Shown piece after piece: positions 26,820 to 36,308 of a stretch of DNA of 64,000 nucleotides (position 1 is its first letter; each line of letters opens with the position of its first letter). The stretch is from Serratia marcescens (GTDB taxonomy: Bacteria > Pseudomonadota > Gammaproteobacteria > Enterobacterales > Enterobacteriaceae). The position numbers and the translations under genes are program-made. The stretch lies in the NCBI RefSeq assembly GCF_029846115.1, contig NZ_JARVZZ010000001.1, positions 2,480,001-2,544,000 on the forward strand. The letters are read 5' to 3'. The notes under the pieces are model-generated. The model did not search any database, was not told the origin of the DNA, and saw nothing but the letters and a program-made list of their open reading frames with translations.

Positions 26820-26933
26820 ATGAAAAAACAGCTAAAGGTATTAGGAAGAAACTTCAAAGGCTTGCTTGCTGAGTTTACCTACTGGGCAGGGAAATCAGGT
26901 GTGATAACGATCGTTACTCACCTAGTAAAATAA
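26820..26933 (+). CDS. 37-residue basic/hydrophobic peptide ORF, uncertain
   Basis: The ORF encodes a Lys-rich head (MKKQLKVLGRNFKG) and a hydrophobic tail (GVITIVTHLVK). Size and amphipathic look recall small membrane-active peptides or type I toxins, but there is no clear ribosome-binding site and no homologue that I recognise. Confidence 0.25.
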   Translation: MKKQLKVLGRNFKGLLAEFTYWAGKSGVITIVTHLVK

Positions 26934-27286
26934 AAAAGAATTCTTGTGCTTTGCCACAGCAGTGCAGTAAGAAACTAACTTTTAATGATATTAATGGTGG
27001 TTTTTATGAAAAAATTGGTGTGGGTAAGGAGCGTCGTTTAACTAATAAAAAACACATAAAAATATAACTAATATAAAAAGAGAAGGGTTTTGCTACACAG
27101 ATAGGTTTCAATGGTTTTTCGCGACTTTCGTCGCTTTGGCTCATCTGATTATCTGGGGTAAATACGTCGGAAAAAATAGTAATCTGCGTGTGGCATATAG
27201 TTGAGTTAATTACAAATCATCGGCTAGAGAGTCAGTAATTAGCATTAAGAACAATATGATATTTTTTTAAATTTTAACTACACCTT

Positions 27287-27502
27287 TCACTCAGGACTTT
27301 CATCGTATACCTTTTTAACCGCAAACCTGAAAATGACATACCCTAAGAAAACTCCCGCTATGGAGGTCGCAACCCACAGAGATTGCAAATGGTCGTCGGA
27401 GTAAAATACGAACCAGGCAATGGCCAATAGCGAGAGGGCCACAACGCCGCACCCAATGCCCTGAATAATTCTGGATAGAATGATTAGTACTGGTTTGTTC
27501 AT
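27287..27502 (-). CDS. 71-residue two-helix membrane protein, possible second immunity protein
   Basis: I do not recognise a family. Two hydrophobic segments are clear: residues about 4-33 and 42-62, joined by a short polar loop (YSDDHLQS), and a charged tail VKKVYDESPE. Layout and size parallel the 66-residue membrane protein 150 bp upstream on the same strand, including a lysine pair right after helix 2. It may be a diverged duplicate or a spare immunity gene. The ribosome site is weak and the composition is strongly AT-rich. Confidence 0.55.
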   Translation of the reverse strand: MNKPVLIILSRIIQGIGCGVVALSLLAIAWFVFYSDDHLQSLWVATSIAGVFLGYVIFRFAVKKVYDESPE

Positions 27503-27628
27503 AAGCCAATCTGAGTACAGTGATTATTAAGGTAGATGATGAATTTTTATATACATTTAGCATTCAATTATTCATATTGTAAATGTATGGGGGGTAGTAG
27601 ATTAGTATATGTGCTCCATGAGAGTTGT

Positions 27629-27654
27629 TAGCTTGCTCTGTTTTAAGCAAGCTA
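27629..27654. terminator. Stem-loop overlapping the stop codon of the 66-residue membrane gene
   Basis: TAGCTTGCT and AGCAAGCTA form a perfect 9-bp stem with an 8-nt loop. It includes the minus-strand stop codon but lacks a T tract, so it may act in partial termination or RNA processing between the two small membrane genes. Confidence 0.45.
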
Positions 27655-27852
27655 TTGCTTCTTTGTGGGTATTAAGTAGGCAAGGATGCAGGCGAGAGCC
27701 ACCGTTCCTCCAATATAGAGGAGTCTGTCAGTCACTGAGTCGAAGTGGAAAAAGAAGTAAATACACAATAAAAAGCCAATAGAACCGAGCAAATGAATCA
27801 GTATGTCAGAGATCGAGAAGAATACCTTCTCTAATGTTTTTTTAATGCCCAT
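27652..27852 (-). CDS. 66-residue two-helix membrane protein, candidate immunity protein
   Basis: No family is recognised. There are two predicted membrane helices, residues about 15-37 (DILIHLLGSIGFLLCIYFFF) and 43-61, with a basic start (MGIKKTLEK) and end (PTKKQ). Its first 11 bp overlap the end of the 217-residue gene, and GAGG for its start lies inside that gene, so the two are translationally coupled. A small membrane protein directly behind a toxin-like gene is the usual form of an immunity protein against a pore-former or other membrane toxin. Function is inference from arrangement. Confidence 0.6.
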   Translation of the reverse strand: MGIKKTLEKVFFSISDILIHLLGSIGFLLCIYFFFHFDSVTDRLLYIGGTVALACILAYLIPTKKQ

Positions 27853-28495
27853 TTAACGTATCCTCAACAAGTGAAATGATTTTATCAAACGCTTCCTGCC
27901 CTTGCTTTTGCCTTACTGCTATTGCTTCAATAAATGGATCGGCAAAGGGCTGTATCAAGAAGTAGATGAAGTCTAAATCACCGGCATATCTTAGCTTGCT
28001 GTATACAATATTATCCTTATTGCTTAGCTCTTTAGATTTGTAAATACTTCGAGTTGCCATTCCACCCATCAATAAAATACTACTGATAACCCCGCTTCTA
28101 AGTTTGATCAGCCGGCTATATTGGGTGGTTTGTAGAATGGCTGTCGTAATTTTACTACTGATTGTTGCACTGGTAATCATTCGCCCAGCTAAAGAAGATA
28201 CACTTTTGCTATACATTATGTTTTGTGTATTGTTCGGTATATATCCATTGAATAAATCAATAATGATCTTAATGCTCTTGGTTAGATTGTGGTTCTCTAA
28301 TATGCCATATCGAATAGCTTTAGTTAATCTGATGCTTTCTGTTTGATTGCTATATCGATTTCCAGTATCGAGATAGCTATAAGCGAGATATCCAAAATCA
28401 ACAGGTACGCTAATGACTCCATGTGTGAAGCCAATAACAGCGTTAGGGGATAAGATAACTTGCGCTATTCGGTTGGCTATTTCGTGATAATCCAT
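27842..28495 (-). CDS. 217-residue protein of unknown family, candidate membrane-acting toxin/effector
   Basis: The start at 28495 has GGAG 6 nt upstream. There is no signal peptide and no domain that I recognise. Four moderately hydrophobic or amphipathic stretches are visible: residues 18-41, 102-121, 134-150 and 174-194. These recall small pore-forming proteins more than an enzyme. AT-rich codon use sets it apart from all flanking chromosomal genes. It is coupled to a two-helix membrane protein downstream and overlapped at its start by a short ORF. S. marcescens has small pore-forming type VI effectors with membrane immunity partners; the resemblance is in organisation only. Confidence 0.65.
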   Translation of the reverse strand: MDYHEIANRIAQVILSPNAVIGFTHGVISVPVDFGYLAYSYLDTGNRYSNQTESIRLTKAIRYGILENHNLTKSIKIIIDLFNGYIPNNTQNIMYSKSVSSLAGRMITSATISSKITTAILQTTQYSRLIKLRSGVISSILLMGGMATRSIYKSKELSNKDNIVYSKLRYAGDLDFIYFLIQPFADPFIEAIAVRQKQGQEAFDKIISLVEDTLNGH

Positions 28496-28560
28496 ATCTT
28501 CTCCATTGCAACGAACCCTGTAACATTAGATAGGTCCATTCTGTACTTTACGCTTTTCAT
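28477..28560 (-). CDS. 27-residue leader ORF overlapping the toxin-like gene start
   Basis: ATG at 28560 follows AAAAGGA with a 5-nt gap and opens a 27-codon frame (MKSVKYRMDLSNVTGF...). The stop lies 19 nt inside the 217-residue gene. It could couple translation of the toxin-like gene or be the tail of a lost upstream gene. Confidence 0.35.
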   Translation of the reverse strand: MKSVKYRMDLSNVTGFVAMEKIWIITK

Positions 28561-28645
28561 AGAAATCCTTTTCAATATGAAACGCCGAATCTAGCAGACT
28601 TTTTGTACGCAAGCCAATGTCCACCGGCAAACGGTGTGAACCCAC

Positions 28646-28750
28646 CGCTCAAAATGTCACCAAAACTTCCCGCGATCTCTGAACCTCGTTGTGGCATAAT
28701 GCGCGCCAAATCACATTCCCTATGTATAAAGAGCGAGCGCTGTGTTAAGC
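28646..28750 (+). repeat. Right copy of the 105-bp direct repeat (functional ybiT promoter)
   Basis: Identical to 26495-26599. It includes a GCATAAT -10-like element (near 28695-28701), a purine-rich GAGCGAG ribosome site and the GTG start (28742) of ybiT. The two copies would recombine to delete 2,151 bp and leave ybiT intact. Confidence 0.95.
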
Positions 28751-30334
28751 ACCAACAACATCACCATGCAGTTCGGCAGCAAGCCGTTGTTTGAAAACAT
28801 CTCTGTTAAATTTGGCGGCGGCAACCGTTACGGCCTGATCGGCGCCAACGGCTGCGGCAAATCCACCTTTATGAAAATCCTCGGCGGCGATTTGGCACCG
28901 ACCGGCGGCAACGTGTTCCTTGATCCGAACGAGCGCCTGGGTAAACTGCGTCAGGATCAGTTCGCCTTCGAACAATACAGCGTGCTGGACACCGTGATCA
29001 TGGGCCACACCGAGCTGTGGGCGGTGAAGGAAGAGCGCGACCGCATCTACGCCATGGCGGAGATGAGCGAAGAAGACGGCTATAAAGTGGCCGATCTGGA
29101 AGTCGCCTACGGCGAGATGGACGGTTACACCGCCGAAGCGCGCGCCGGCGAACTGCTGCTTGGCGTCGGCATTCCGGTGGAACAGCACTACGGCCCGATG
29201 AGCGAAATCGCGCCGGGCTTCAAGCTGCGGGTGTTGCTGGCGCAGGCGCTGTTCTCCGATCCGGAAATCCTGCTGCTCGACGAACCGACCAACAACCTGG
29301 ACATCGACACCATTCGTTGGCTGGAGCAGGTGCTGAACGAGCGCAACAGCACCATGATCATCATTTCGCACGACCGTCACTTCCTGAACATGGTCTGCAC
29401 CCACATGGCGGATCTGGACTACGGCGAGCTGCGCGTGTATCCGGGCAATTACGACGAATACATGACCGCCGCCACCCAGGCGCGTGAGCGTTTGATGGCG
29501 GACAACGCCAAGAAAAAAGCGCAGATCAGTGAGCTGCAATCGTTCGTCAGCCGCTTCAGCGCCAACGCCTCCAAGTCCAAGCAGGCCACCTCGCGCGCTC
29601 GCCAGATCGACAAGATCCAGTTGGAAGAGGTGAAAGCCTCCAGCCGCCAGAACCCGTTCATCCGTTTCGAGCAGGACAAGAAGCTGTTCCGTAACGCGTT
29701 GGAAGTGGAAGCGCTCACCAAGGGCTTCGACGAAGGCCCGCTGTTCAACAAGCTGAACCTGATGGTGGAAGTGGGCGAGAAGGTTGCAGTGCTGGGCGCC
29801 AACGGCATCGGTAAAACTACCCTGCTGAAAACGCTGGTGGGCGATGCGCAGCCGGACAGCGGCACCGTGAAGTGGTCGGAAAATGCCCGTATCGGTTATT
29901 ACGCGCAGGATCACGAATACGAGTTCGACGACACCCTGAGCGTATTCGATTGGATGAGCCAGTGGAAGCAGGAAAAAGACGACGAGCAGGCGGTGCGCAG
30001 CGTGCTGGGCCGTTTGCTGTTCAGCCAGGACGACATCAAGAAGCGCGTGAAGGTGCTGTCCGGTGGTGAGAAGGGCCGCATGCTGTTCGGCAAGCTGATG
30101 ATGCAGCGCCCGAATATTCTGGTGATGGACGAACCGACCAACCACCTGGATATGGAATCCATCGAATCGCTGAACATGGCGCTGGAGATGTACGAAGGCA
30201 CGCTGATCTTCGTCTCTCACGACCGTGAGTTCGTCAGCTCGCTGGCAACCCGGATTCTGGAAATCACCCCGAACAAGGTGATCGACTTTACCGGCAACTA
30301 CGAAGACTATCTGCGCAGCCAGGGCATCGTGTAA
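28742..30334 (+). CDS. ybiT: ABC-F ATPase YbiT
   Basis: YbiT, 530 residues starting at GTG 28742, is collinear with E. coli YbiT throughout ([31 protein letters not shown]). Two ABC cassettes: Walker [10 protein letters not shown] and GANGIGKTT, signature and Walker B segments [14 protein letters not shown] and [14 protein letters not shown], joined by the charged ABC-F linker ([19 protein letters not shown]). There is no membrane domain. ABC-F proteins act on the ribosome in translation; YbiT's own role is less defined. The promoter and start codon lie in the 105-bp direct repeat. Confidence 0.95.
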   Translation: MLSTNNITMQFGSKPLFENISVKFGGGNRYGLIGANGCGKSTFMKILGGDLAPTGGNVFLDPNERLGKLRQDQFAFEQYSVLDTVIMGHTELWAVKEERDRIYAMAEMSEEDGYKVADLEVAYGEMDGYTAEARAGELLLGVGIPVEQHYGPMSEIAPGFKLRVLLAQALFSDPEILLLDEPTNNLDIDTIRWLEQVLNERNSTMIIISHDRHFLNMVCTHMADLDYGELRVYPGNYDEYMTAATQARERLMADNAKKKAQISELQSFVSRFSANASKSKQATSRARQIDKIQLEEVKASSRQNPFIRFEQDKKLFRNALEVEALTKGFDEGPLFNKLNLMVEVGEKVAVLGANGIGKTTLLKTLVGDAQPDSGTVKWSENARIGYYAQDHEYEFDDTLSVFDWMSQWKQEKDDEQAVRSVLGRLLFSQDDIKKRVKVLSGGEKGRMLFGKLMMQRPNILVMDEPTNHLDMESIESLNMALEMYEGTLIFVSHDREFVSSLATRILEITPNKVIDFTGNYEDYLRSQGIV

Positions 30335-30353
30335 CCCTCGTGGCAACGCATCA

Positions 30354-30380
30354 GGGCGGGAATTATCCCGCCCTTTTTTT
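30354..30380 (+). terminator. Terminator of ybiT
   Basis: GGGCGGGA pairs with TCCCGCCC around the loop ATTA and is followed by seven T, 20 bp after the stop. Confidence 0.95.
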
Positions 30381-30385
30381 ATCCG

Positions 30386-31141
30386 TCATTCCCCGCCGCA
30401 CACTTCGCAGTGCGGATCCTTTGGCAGTTTCATCTCCCGGAACTGCATGCTCATCGCATCGAACATCAACAGCTTGCCGCGCAGCGGTTGACCATAGTCG
30501 GCCAGCAGCTTGATGGCTTCCATCGCCTGTAGGGTGCCGATGGTGCCGACCAGCGGCGCCATCACGCCCGCTTCTACGCAGGTGAGGGCGCTGTCGCCGA
30601 ACAGCCGGCTCAGGCAGCGGTAGCAGGGCTCGCCCGGCTGATAGGTGAACACGCTGAGCTGGCCTTCCATGCGGATCGCCGCGCCGGAAACCAGCGGCTT
30701 GCGCTGCGCGTGGCACCGGCGATTCAGGGCGTCGCGCGCCGCCACGTTGTCGGTGCAGTCCAGCACCAGATCGCAGGCGGCGATCTCTGCCGCAACTGCC
30801 TCATCTTCCAGTCGGCCGTCGATCGCGTCGATGCGGATATGCGGGTTGATGGCGCTCAGTTCGCGCTTGGCGGAGGCGACTTTGCTCTGGCCGATGCGAT
30901 CGTCGCGGTGCAGGATCTGGCGCTGCAGGTTGGAGAGCGAGACGGTGTCGAAATCCACCAGCACCAGATGGCCGACGCCGGCCGCCGCCAGGTAAGGCGC
31001 GGCGGCGCAGCCCAGCCCGCCCAGCCCGGCGATCAGCACGCGGGCGGCCTTCAGCTTCTCCTGGCCGTCGAAGTCAAAGCCGCGCAGCACGATCTGGCGG
31101 TTGTAGCGCAGCGCTTCGGCGTCGGTCAATTCCGGCAGCAT
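30386..31141 (-). CDS. moeB: Molybdopterin-synthase adenylyltransferase MoeB
   Basis: The enzyme has 251 residues. It is an E1-like enzyme that adenylates the C terminus of MoaD so it can receive sulfur for molybdopterin synthesis. The ATP-binding glycine motif VLIAGLGGLGCAAAPYLAAAGVG is followed by LVDFDTVSLSNLQRQ and DCTDNVAARDALN. Zinc is held by two CxxC pairs, CYRC and CEVC near the C terminus. It starts 2 bp after the moeA stop, so the two form a moeA-moeB operon. Confidence 0.96.
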   Translation of the reverse strand: MLPELTDAEALRYNRQIVLRGFDFDGQEKLKAARVLIAGLGGLGCAAAPYLAAAGVGHLVLVDFDTVSLSNLQRQILHRDDRIGQSKVASAKRELSAINPHIRIDAIDGRLEDEAVAAEIAACDLVLDCTDNVAARDALNRRCHAQRKPLVSGAAIRMEGQLSVFTYQPGEPCYRCLSRLFGDSALTCVEAGVMAPLVGTIGTLQAMEAIKLLADYGQPLRGKLLMFDAMSMQFREMKLPKDPHCEVCGGE

Positions 31142-31143
31142 GC

Positions 31144-32382
31144 TCAGCTCCTCAGCAGGGCGTTGAACGGCTCGATCTCCACCGTTTCACCCACCGCCAC
31201 CGAACCGCGTTCGCGCTCCAGCACGATGAAACAGTTGCCCTGACTGTAGGAGCTGAAGACGTGCGAGCCCTGGTGGCCGGTGGTGCTGACCTCCAGTTCG
31301 CCCGCGGCGTTGCTGCTGAACACGCCGCGCTGGAAATCGAGGCGGCCCGGCGATTTCTTCAGTGGGGTCAGCGCGCGCGCGCGCAGGCGCGGCGGCAGGC
31401 GCCAGTCGCTGTGGCCGGCCAGCTTCGCCAGCAGCGGCTGCACCAGCTGGTAGAAGGTCAGGGCGGCGGAAACCGGGTTGCCCGGCAGGCCGCAGAACCA
31501 GGCGTGGCCGAGCTTGCCGAAGGCGAAGGGTTTGCCGGGTTTGATCGCCAGCTTCCAAAAGCTGACCTGGCCCAGCTCGTCGAGCATCTGTTTGGTGTAG
31601 TCGGCCTCGCCGACCGAGACGCCGCCGCTGCTGATGACCACGTCGGCCTGGCTGTCCGCCCGTTCGAAAGCGGCGCGCAGCGCATCGCGATCGTCGCGGA
31701 TAATGCCGAGATCGAGCACCTCGCAGCCCAGCTGTTCCAGCATCAGGCGCACCGCGAAACGGTTGGTGTCGTAGATTTGGCCCGCCTGCAGCGGCTGGCC
31801 GACCGGCTGCAATTCGTCGCCGGTGGAGAACACCGCCACCTTCAGCTTACGCATTACCTGCACTTCGGCGACGCCGAGTGAAGCCAGCAGCGGCAGCTGC
31901 GCGGCGCCCAGCTTCACGCCGGCCGGCAACACGCTCGCGCCTCGGAGAATGTCTTCACCCGCCAGACGGATATTCTGGCCGGCTTCAACCGGCGCGTTAA
32001 AACGCACGCCCTGGTCGCTCACTTCTGCCTGCTCCTGCATGACAACCGCGTTCGCCCCGGCGGGGATCGGCGCGCCGGTCATGATGCGCACGCAGCTGTT
32101 GGCCGGCCATTGGCCGTCGAACGGCGCACCGGCGAAGGCTTTCCCGGCGACCGGCAGCGGCGCATTGGCCGCCAGATCGGCGAGGCGCAGCGCATAACCG
32201 TCCATCGCCGAGTTGGCGAACGGCGGCACGTCGAGCGGCGAGACCACCGGCGCGGCGGTGATGCGGCCGGCGGCGGCGGTCAGGGCAACGGATTCGGTTT
32301 GCTGTAGTGGGGCGATCTGCCCGAGCATTTTTTCCAGCGCTTGCTCCAGGGAGATGAGATCGGAAGTATGGCAATGATCCAT
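31144..32382 (-). CDS. moeA: Molybdopterin molybdenumtransferase MoeA
   Basis: MoeA, 412 residues, inserts molybdate into adenylylated molybdopterin to give Moco. Recognised segments: [14 protein letters not shown] near residue 55, [19 protein letters not shown], the MoCF signature region [19 protein letters not shown], and [11 protein letters not shown]...GLPGNPVSA. Length and domain order are those of E. coli MoeA. It overlaps no neighbour and is divergent from the DUF924 gene. Confidence 0.96.
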   Translation of the reverse strand: MDHCHTSDLISLEQALEKMLGQIAPLQQTESVALTAAAGRITAAPVVSPLDVPPFANSAMDGYALRLADLAANAPLPVAGKAFAGAPFDGQWPANSCVRIMTGAPIPAGANAVVMQEQAEVSDQGVRFNAPVEAGQNIRLAGEDILRGASVLPAGVKLGAAQLPLLASLGVAEVQVMRKLKVAVFSTGDELQPVGQPLQAGQIYDTNRFAVRLMLEQLGCEVLDLGIIRDDRDALRAAFERADSQADVVISSGGVSVGEADYTKQMLDELGQVSFWKLAIKPGKPFAFGKLGHAWFCGLPGNPVSAALTFYQLVQPLLAKLAGHSDWRLPPRLRARALTPLKKSPGRLDFQRGVFSSNAAGELEVSTTGHQGSHVFSSYSQGNCFIVLERERGSVAVGETVEIEPFNALLRS

Positions 32383-32536
32383 AAAGGGAACTCCGTAATC
32401 AGGGTGCGCTAAAATAGCGACAAAGTGCGGGTATTATGGCAGAGAACGCCGGGGGGGAGAACGGGTTATGCCCGCCATCTTTCGCACTGCGGCGCCGGGG
32501 CGATCGGGTATAAACTGCGTAAAACAGAGGAGAATC

Positions 32537-33076
32537 ATGATGCATAAACAGGTTATCGAGTTCTGGTTCGACGAGATCGAACCGATCATGTGGTTCAAAA
32601 AGGACGACGATTTCGATCGTCTGCTGCACAGCCGTTTCGGCGAAATCTGGCGGGCGGCGGCGGCGGGGGAGCTGGCGCACTGGCGCGACACCATCGAAGG
32701 GCGCCTGGCGGAGGTGATCGTGCTCGATCAGTTCAGCCGCAACCTGTTCCGCGGTACGCCGCAGTCGTTCGCCTGCGACGGCATGGCGCTGATCCTGGCG
32801 CAGGAGGCGATCCGCAGCGGCGAGTGCGAACGGCTGAGCCGCGAGCAGCGCGGCTTCCTTTATCTGCCATTCATGCATTCGGAATCGCCGCTGATCCACC
32901 AGCAGGCGCTGGTGCTGTACACCGAGCTCAACAACGGCGACCAGTTGGAGTTCGAGCTGCGCCATAAGGCGATCATCGATCGTTTCGGCCGCTACCCGCA
33001 TCGCAATGCGATATTGGGGCGCACCAGCACGCCGGAAGAAGAGGCCTTTTTACAGCAGCCTGGATCGGGTTTTTAA
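32537..33076 (+). CDS. DUF924 family protein
   Basis: The protein has 179 residues. The start at 32537 (or the next ATG, 32540) is supported by AGGAG at 32528-32532; the longer frame upstream lacks a site. Family signatures are VIEFWFDEIEPIMWFKKDDDFD, VIVLDQFSRNLFRGTP, FLYLPFMHSESPLIHQ and the C-terminal FGRYPHRNAILGRTSTPEE. It is all-helical, TPR-like and cytoplasmic; its function is unknown. It is divergent from moeA. Confidence 0.88.
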   Translation: MMHKQVIEFWFDEIEPIMWFKKDDDFDRLLHSRFGEIWRAAAAGELAHWRDTIEGRLAEVIVLDQFSRNLFRGTPQSFACDGMALILAQEAIRSGECERLSREQRGFLYLPFMHSESPLIHQQALVLYTELNNGDQLEFELRHKAIIDRFGRYPHRNAILGRTSTPEEEAFLQQPGSGF

Positions 33077-33434
33077 TCATCGGATCATCTGCGCCCGACC
33101 GGGGAAAAAACAGCAGGTCGGGTGCCACAATAAGCGTTATTCAGCGCGAACGTTTATTTCCTCACGCCATGCCGCTATTTCCGCACGCGAAATTACCAAT
33201 AATCTCAGCCGCACGATCGGCGGTTCGCTGCTTTTTATAACCTGCTGTTTTTATTCCAATAAGCTATTTCAAGGTGCGAAATGGTCTAAGCGGACTACGC
33301 TAAAAGCGGGACGTGGACGTTATGCTGTACTTCCACTGTAGGACTAAATAGAGTCGAAAAAGACTAAATAATAATGATACCGCGCTCAGCTTATTCGCTG
33401 TGCAACGGCGGGATTAACACAGGGTGTCAGGCAA
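33077..33434. other. Intergenic region upstream of iaaA-gsiABCD
   Basis: These 358 bp hold no gene I can support. CCCGACC (33094-33100) and GGTCGGG (33116-33122) form an inverted repeat with a 15-nt loop but no T tract. The promoter of the iaaA-gsi operon must lie here. Confidence 0.55.
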
Positions 33435-34391
33435 ATGAGCAAACCAGTGATTGCCATTCATGGCGGCGCGGGCGCAATTACCCGGGCGGCGCTAAGTGAG
33501 GAAAAAGAACGGCTGTATATCCAGGCGCTGTCCGAGATCGTGGCCGCTGGGCAGGCGATATTGGCACAGGGCGGCAGCGCGCTGGACGCGGTGACCGAAG
33601 CGGTGCGACTGCTCGAAGAGTGCCCGCTGTTCAACGCCGGCAAAGGCTCGGTGTTTACCCATCAGGGCACTCACGAACTGGACGCCTGCGTGATGGACGG
33701 CCGCACCTGCGATGCCGGCGCCGTCGCCGGCGTCAGCCATATCCGCAACCCGGTGCTGGCGGCGCGCGCGGTGCTGGAAAACAGCGAACACGTGCTGTTT
33801 GCCGCCGAAGGCGCCGAGAAGTTTGCCGCCGCCCACGGCCTGGAAATGGTCGCCCCTGACTTCTTCTTTACCCAGGAACGCTTTGATCAGCTGCACCGCG
33901 CCCAGGCGGAGCAGGGCCGGGTATTGCTCGATCACGACGGCGCGGCGCAGGCCGGCGATCCGCTCGATCCCGATCGCAAATTCGGCACCGTCGGCGCGGT
34001 GGCGCTGGATGCGCTGGGCAACCTCGCCGCCGCCACCTCCACCGGCGGCATGACCAACAAGCAGGCCGGGCGGGTGGGCGACACGCCGATCATCGGCGCC
34101 GGCTGCTATGCCAACAACGCGACGGTAGCGGTCTCCAGCACCGGCACCGGCGAAATCTTCATGCGCGGTGTGGCGGCCTATGACGTCTCCGCCCTGATCG
34201 AATACGGTGGCCTCAGCCTGCAGGCGGCCAGCGATCGGGTGGTGATGGAAAAGTTGCCTGCACTGGGCGGCAGCGGCGGCATGATCGCCGTCGATCGCCA
34301 CGGCAATCTCGCGCTGCCGTTCAACTGCGAGGGGATGTATCGCGGTTTTGGTTATGTCGGCGATGCGCCGTCCGTCGGGATTTATCGCTAA
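33435..34391 (+). CDS. iaaA: Isoaspartyl peptidase / L-asparaginase IaaA
   Basis: IaaA, 318 residues, is an N-terminal-nucleophile hydrolase that self-cleaves before the catalytic Thr. The cleavage site is [11 protein letters not shown], placing the nucleophile at Thr185. Other signatures are HGGAGAI at the start, [20 protein letters not shown] and the glycine-rich [15 protein letters not shown]. It hydrolyses beta-aspartyl peptides and asparagine. It lies 19 bp before gsiA, the conserved arrangement in which peptide-degrading and glutathione import genes share an operon. Confidence 0.95.
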   Translation: MSKPVIAIHGGAGAITRAALSEEKERLYIQALSEIVAAGQAILAQGGSALDAVTEAVRLLEECPLFNAGKGSVFTHQGTHELDACVMDGRTCDAGAVAGVSHIRNPVLAARAVLENSEHVLFAAEGAEKFAAAHGLEMVAPDFFFTQERFDQLHRAQAEQGRVLLDHDGAAQAGDPLDPDRKFGTVGAVALDALGNLAAATSTGGMTNKQAGRVGDTPIIGAGCYANNATVAVSSTGTGEIFMRGVAAYDVSALIEYGGLSLQAASDRVVMEKLPALGGSGGMIAVDRHGNLALPFNCEGMYRGFGYVGDAPSVGIYR

Positions 34392-34410
34392 GCGTTCACC
34401 GGGAGGGTGT

Positions 34411-36285
34411 ATGACCGACGTTTCATTCCGGCCCGCCGGCGATGGGTTGTCATTGCCGCCGCAGCGGGTGCTGACGGTGCGCGATCTGAGCATCAGCTTT
34501 CCTCAAGCGGACGGCGCCGTGGCAGCGGTGCGCAACCTGTCGTTCGATCTCGATCGCGGCGAGACGCTGGCGATCGTCGGTGAGTCCGGCTCCGGTAAAT
34601 CGGTGACTTCGCTGGGGCTGATGCGGTTGGTGGAGCAGGGCGGCGGGCGCATCGTCAGCGGTGCCATGACGCTGCGCCGGCGCGACGGCGCGCTGCTCGA
34701 TCTGGCGAACGCCTCGCAGAGCACGCTGCGCACGGTGCGCGGTGCCGACATGGCGATGATCTTCCAGGAGCCGATGACCTCGCTCAACCCGGTGTTTCCG
34801 GTCGGCGAGCAGATCGCCGAATCGCTGCGCCTGCATCAGGGCATGGATCGCCGCAGCGCGCGCCAAGAGGCGCTACGCATGCTCGATCTGGTGCGTATTC
34901 CGGAGGCCAAAGAGGTGCTGGGGCGCTACCCGCACCAGCTTTCCGGCGGCATGCGCCAGCGGGTGATGATCGCCATGGCGCTCTCCTGTAAACCCGCGTT
35001 GCTGATCGCCGATGAGCCCACCACCGCCCTCGACGTCACCATTCAGGCGCAGATCCTGCAGCTGATCCGTGTGCTGCAACGGGAGATGCAGATGGGGGTG
35101 ATCTTCATTACTCACGACATGGGCGTGGTGGCAGAGATCGCCGATCGGGTGCTGGTGATGCGCCGCGGCGAGCAGGTGGAACAGAATCGGGTGCGCGAGC
35201 TGTTTGCCGCGCCGCAGCAGGCCTATACCCGAGCGCTGTTGGCGGCGGTGCCGAAGCTGGGGGCGATGGCCGATCGGCCGCTGCCGGCGAAGTTTCCGCT
35301 GCCGGACGGCGAGGGGGATACGGCACCGCAGGATACCGTGCCGCCAGGCGCTGCGCCGATCCTGCGGGTGGAGCATCTGGTTACGCGCTTTGATCTGCGC
35401 GGCGGGTTGTTCAATCGGGTCACTCGCCGGGTGCACGCGGTAGAAAACGTCAGTTTCGATCTTTACCCCGGCGAGACGCTGGGGCTGGTGGGCGAGTCCG
35501 GCTGCGGCAAGTCCACCACCGGGCGCTCTCTGCTGAAGCTGGTGGACAGCCAAAGCGGCACCATCACCTTCGCCGGGCGGCGAATCGATCAGTTGAAGGG
35601 GCCGGCGCTGCAGCACCTGCGGCGCGATATTCAGTTCATCTTTCAAGATCCCTACGCCTCGCTCGATCCGCGCCTGACGGTCGGTTTTTCCATCATGGAG
35701 CCGCTGCTGGTGCACAACGTGATGCGCGGCCGGGAGGCGGAGCAACGGGTGGCCTGGCTGCTGGAACGCGTCGGCCTGCTGCCGGAGCATGCGCGCCGCT
35801 ACCCGCACGAATTTTCCGGCGGCCAGCGCCAGCGCATCTGCATCGCGCGCGCGCTGGCGCTGAACCCGAAAGTGGTGATCGCCGACGAGGCGGTCTCGGC
35901 GCTGGACGTGTCGATTCAGGCGCAGATCGTCAATCTGTTGCTCGATCTGCAGCGCGAGTTCGGCATCGCTTTTCTGTTTATTTCACACGACATGGCGGTG
36001 GTGGAGCGCATCAGCCACCGGGTGGCGGTGATGTACCTCGGGCAGATCGTCGAGATCGGCCCACGGCAGGCGGTGTTCGACAATCCGCAGCACCCCTACA
36101 CCCGCAAGCTGATGGCGGCGGTGCCGGTGGCCGATCCCGCGCATGCCCACAAACGGCAGCCGCTGCCGGCCGATGAGATCCCGAGCCCGGTGCGCGCGCT
36201 GGGCGATGAACCCGTTACCGCACCGCTGGTGCAGGTTGGCGCCGGGCACTTTGTCGCCCGCCACCCGATCGCCGGTGCTTTTTAA
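34411..36285 (+). CDS. gsiA: Glutathione ABC transporter ATP-binding protein GsiA
   Basis: GsiA, 624 residues from the ATG at 34411 (GGGAGGG upstream), is a fused double ATPase. The first cassette has [26 protein letters not shown] and [10 protein letters not shown]; the second has [28 protein letters not shown] and [10 protein letters not shown]. It powers import of glutathione through GsiCD with GsiB as binding protein. Length matches E. coli GsiA. The C-terminal oligopeptide-transporter extension is present after each cassette. Confidence 0.95.
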   Translation: MTDVSFRPAGDGLSLPPQRVLTVRDLSISFPQADGAVAAVRNLSFDLDRGETLAIVGESGSGKSVTSLGLMRLVEQGGGRIVSGAMTLRRRDGALLDLANASQSTLRTVRGADMAMIFQEPMTSLNPVFPVGEQIAESLRLHQGMDRRSARQEALRMLDLVRIPEAKEVLGRYPHQLSGGMRQRVMIAMALSCKPALLIADEPTTALDVTIQAQILQLIRVLQREMQMGVIFITHDMGVVAEIADRVLVMRRGEQVEQNRVRELFAAPQQAYTRALLAAVPKLGAMADRPLPAKFPLPDGEGDTAPQDTVPPGAAPILRVEHLVTRFDLRGGLFNRVTRRVHAVENVSFDLYPGETLGLVGESGCGKSTTGRSLLKLVDSQSGTITFAGRRIDQLKGPALQHLRRDIQFIFQDPYASLDPRLTVGFSIMEPLLVHNVMRGREAEQRVAWLLERVGLLPEHARRYPHEFSGGQRQRICIARALALNPKVVIADEAVSALDVSIQAQIVNLLLDLQREFGIAFLFISHDMAVVERISHRVAVMYLGQIVEIGPRQAVFDNPQHPYTRKLMAAVPVADPAHAHKRQPLPADEIPSPVRALGDEPVTAPLVQVGAGHFVARHPIAGAF

Positions 36286-36308
36286 AGACCTCAGGAGAGA
36301 CAAGCGAC

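Larger units (their letters stand above)
26600..27286. other. AT-rich island segment, probably degraded or holding very small genes
   Basis: This stretch carries two short + strand ORFs described separately (26698-26817 and 26820-26933), a GCGAC-tttc-GTCGC hairpin near 27119-27132, and many stop codons in all frames. Neighbouring frames contain peptide-like stretches in sequence, suggesting a frameshifted former gene, but none can be identified. Confidence 0.5.

Noticed and set aside
27842..28495. Naming the 217-residue protein as a specific known Serratia type VI effector such as Ssp6
   Set aside because: Size and membrane-immunity arrangement are similar, but I cannot confirm sequence identity from memory, so no symbol is given.
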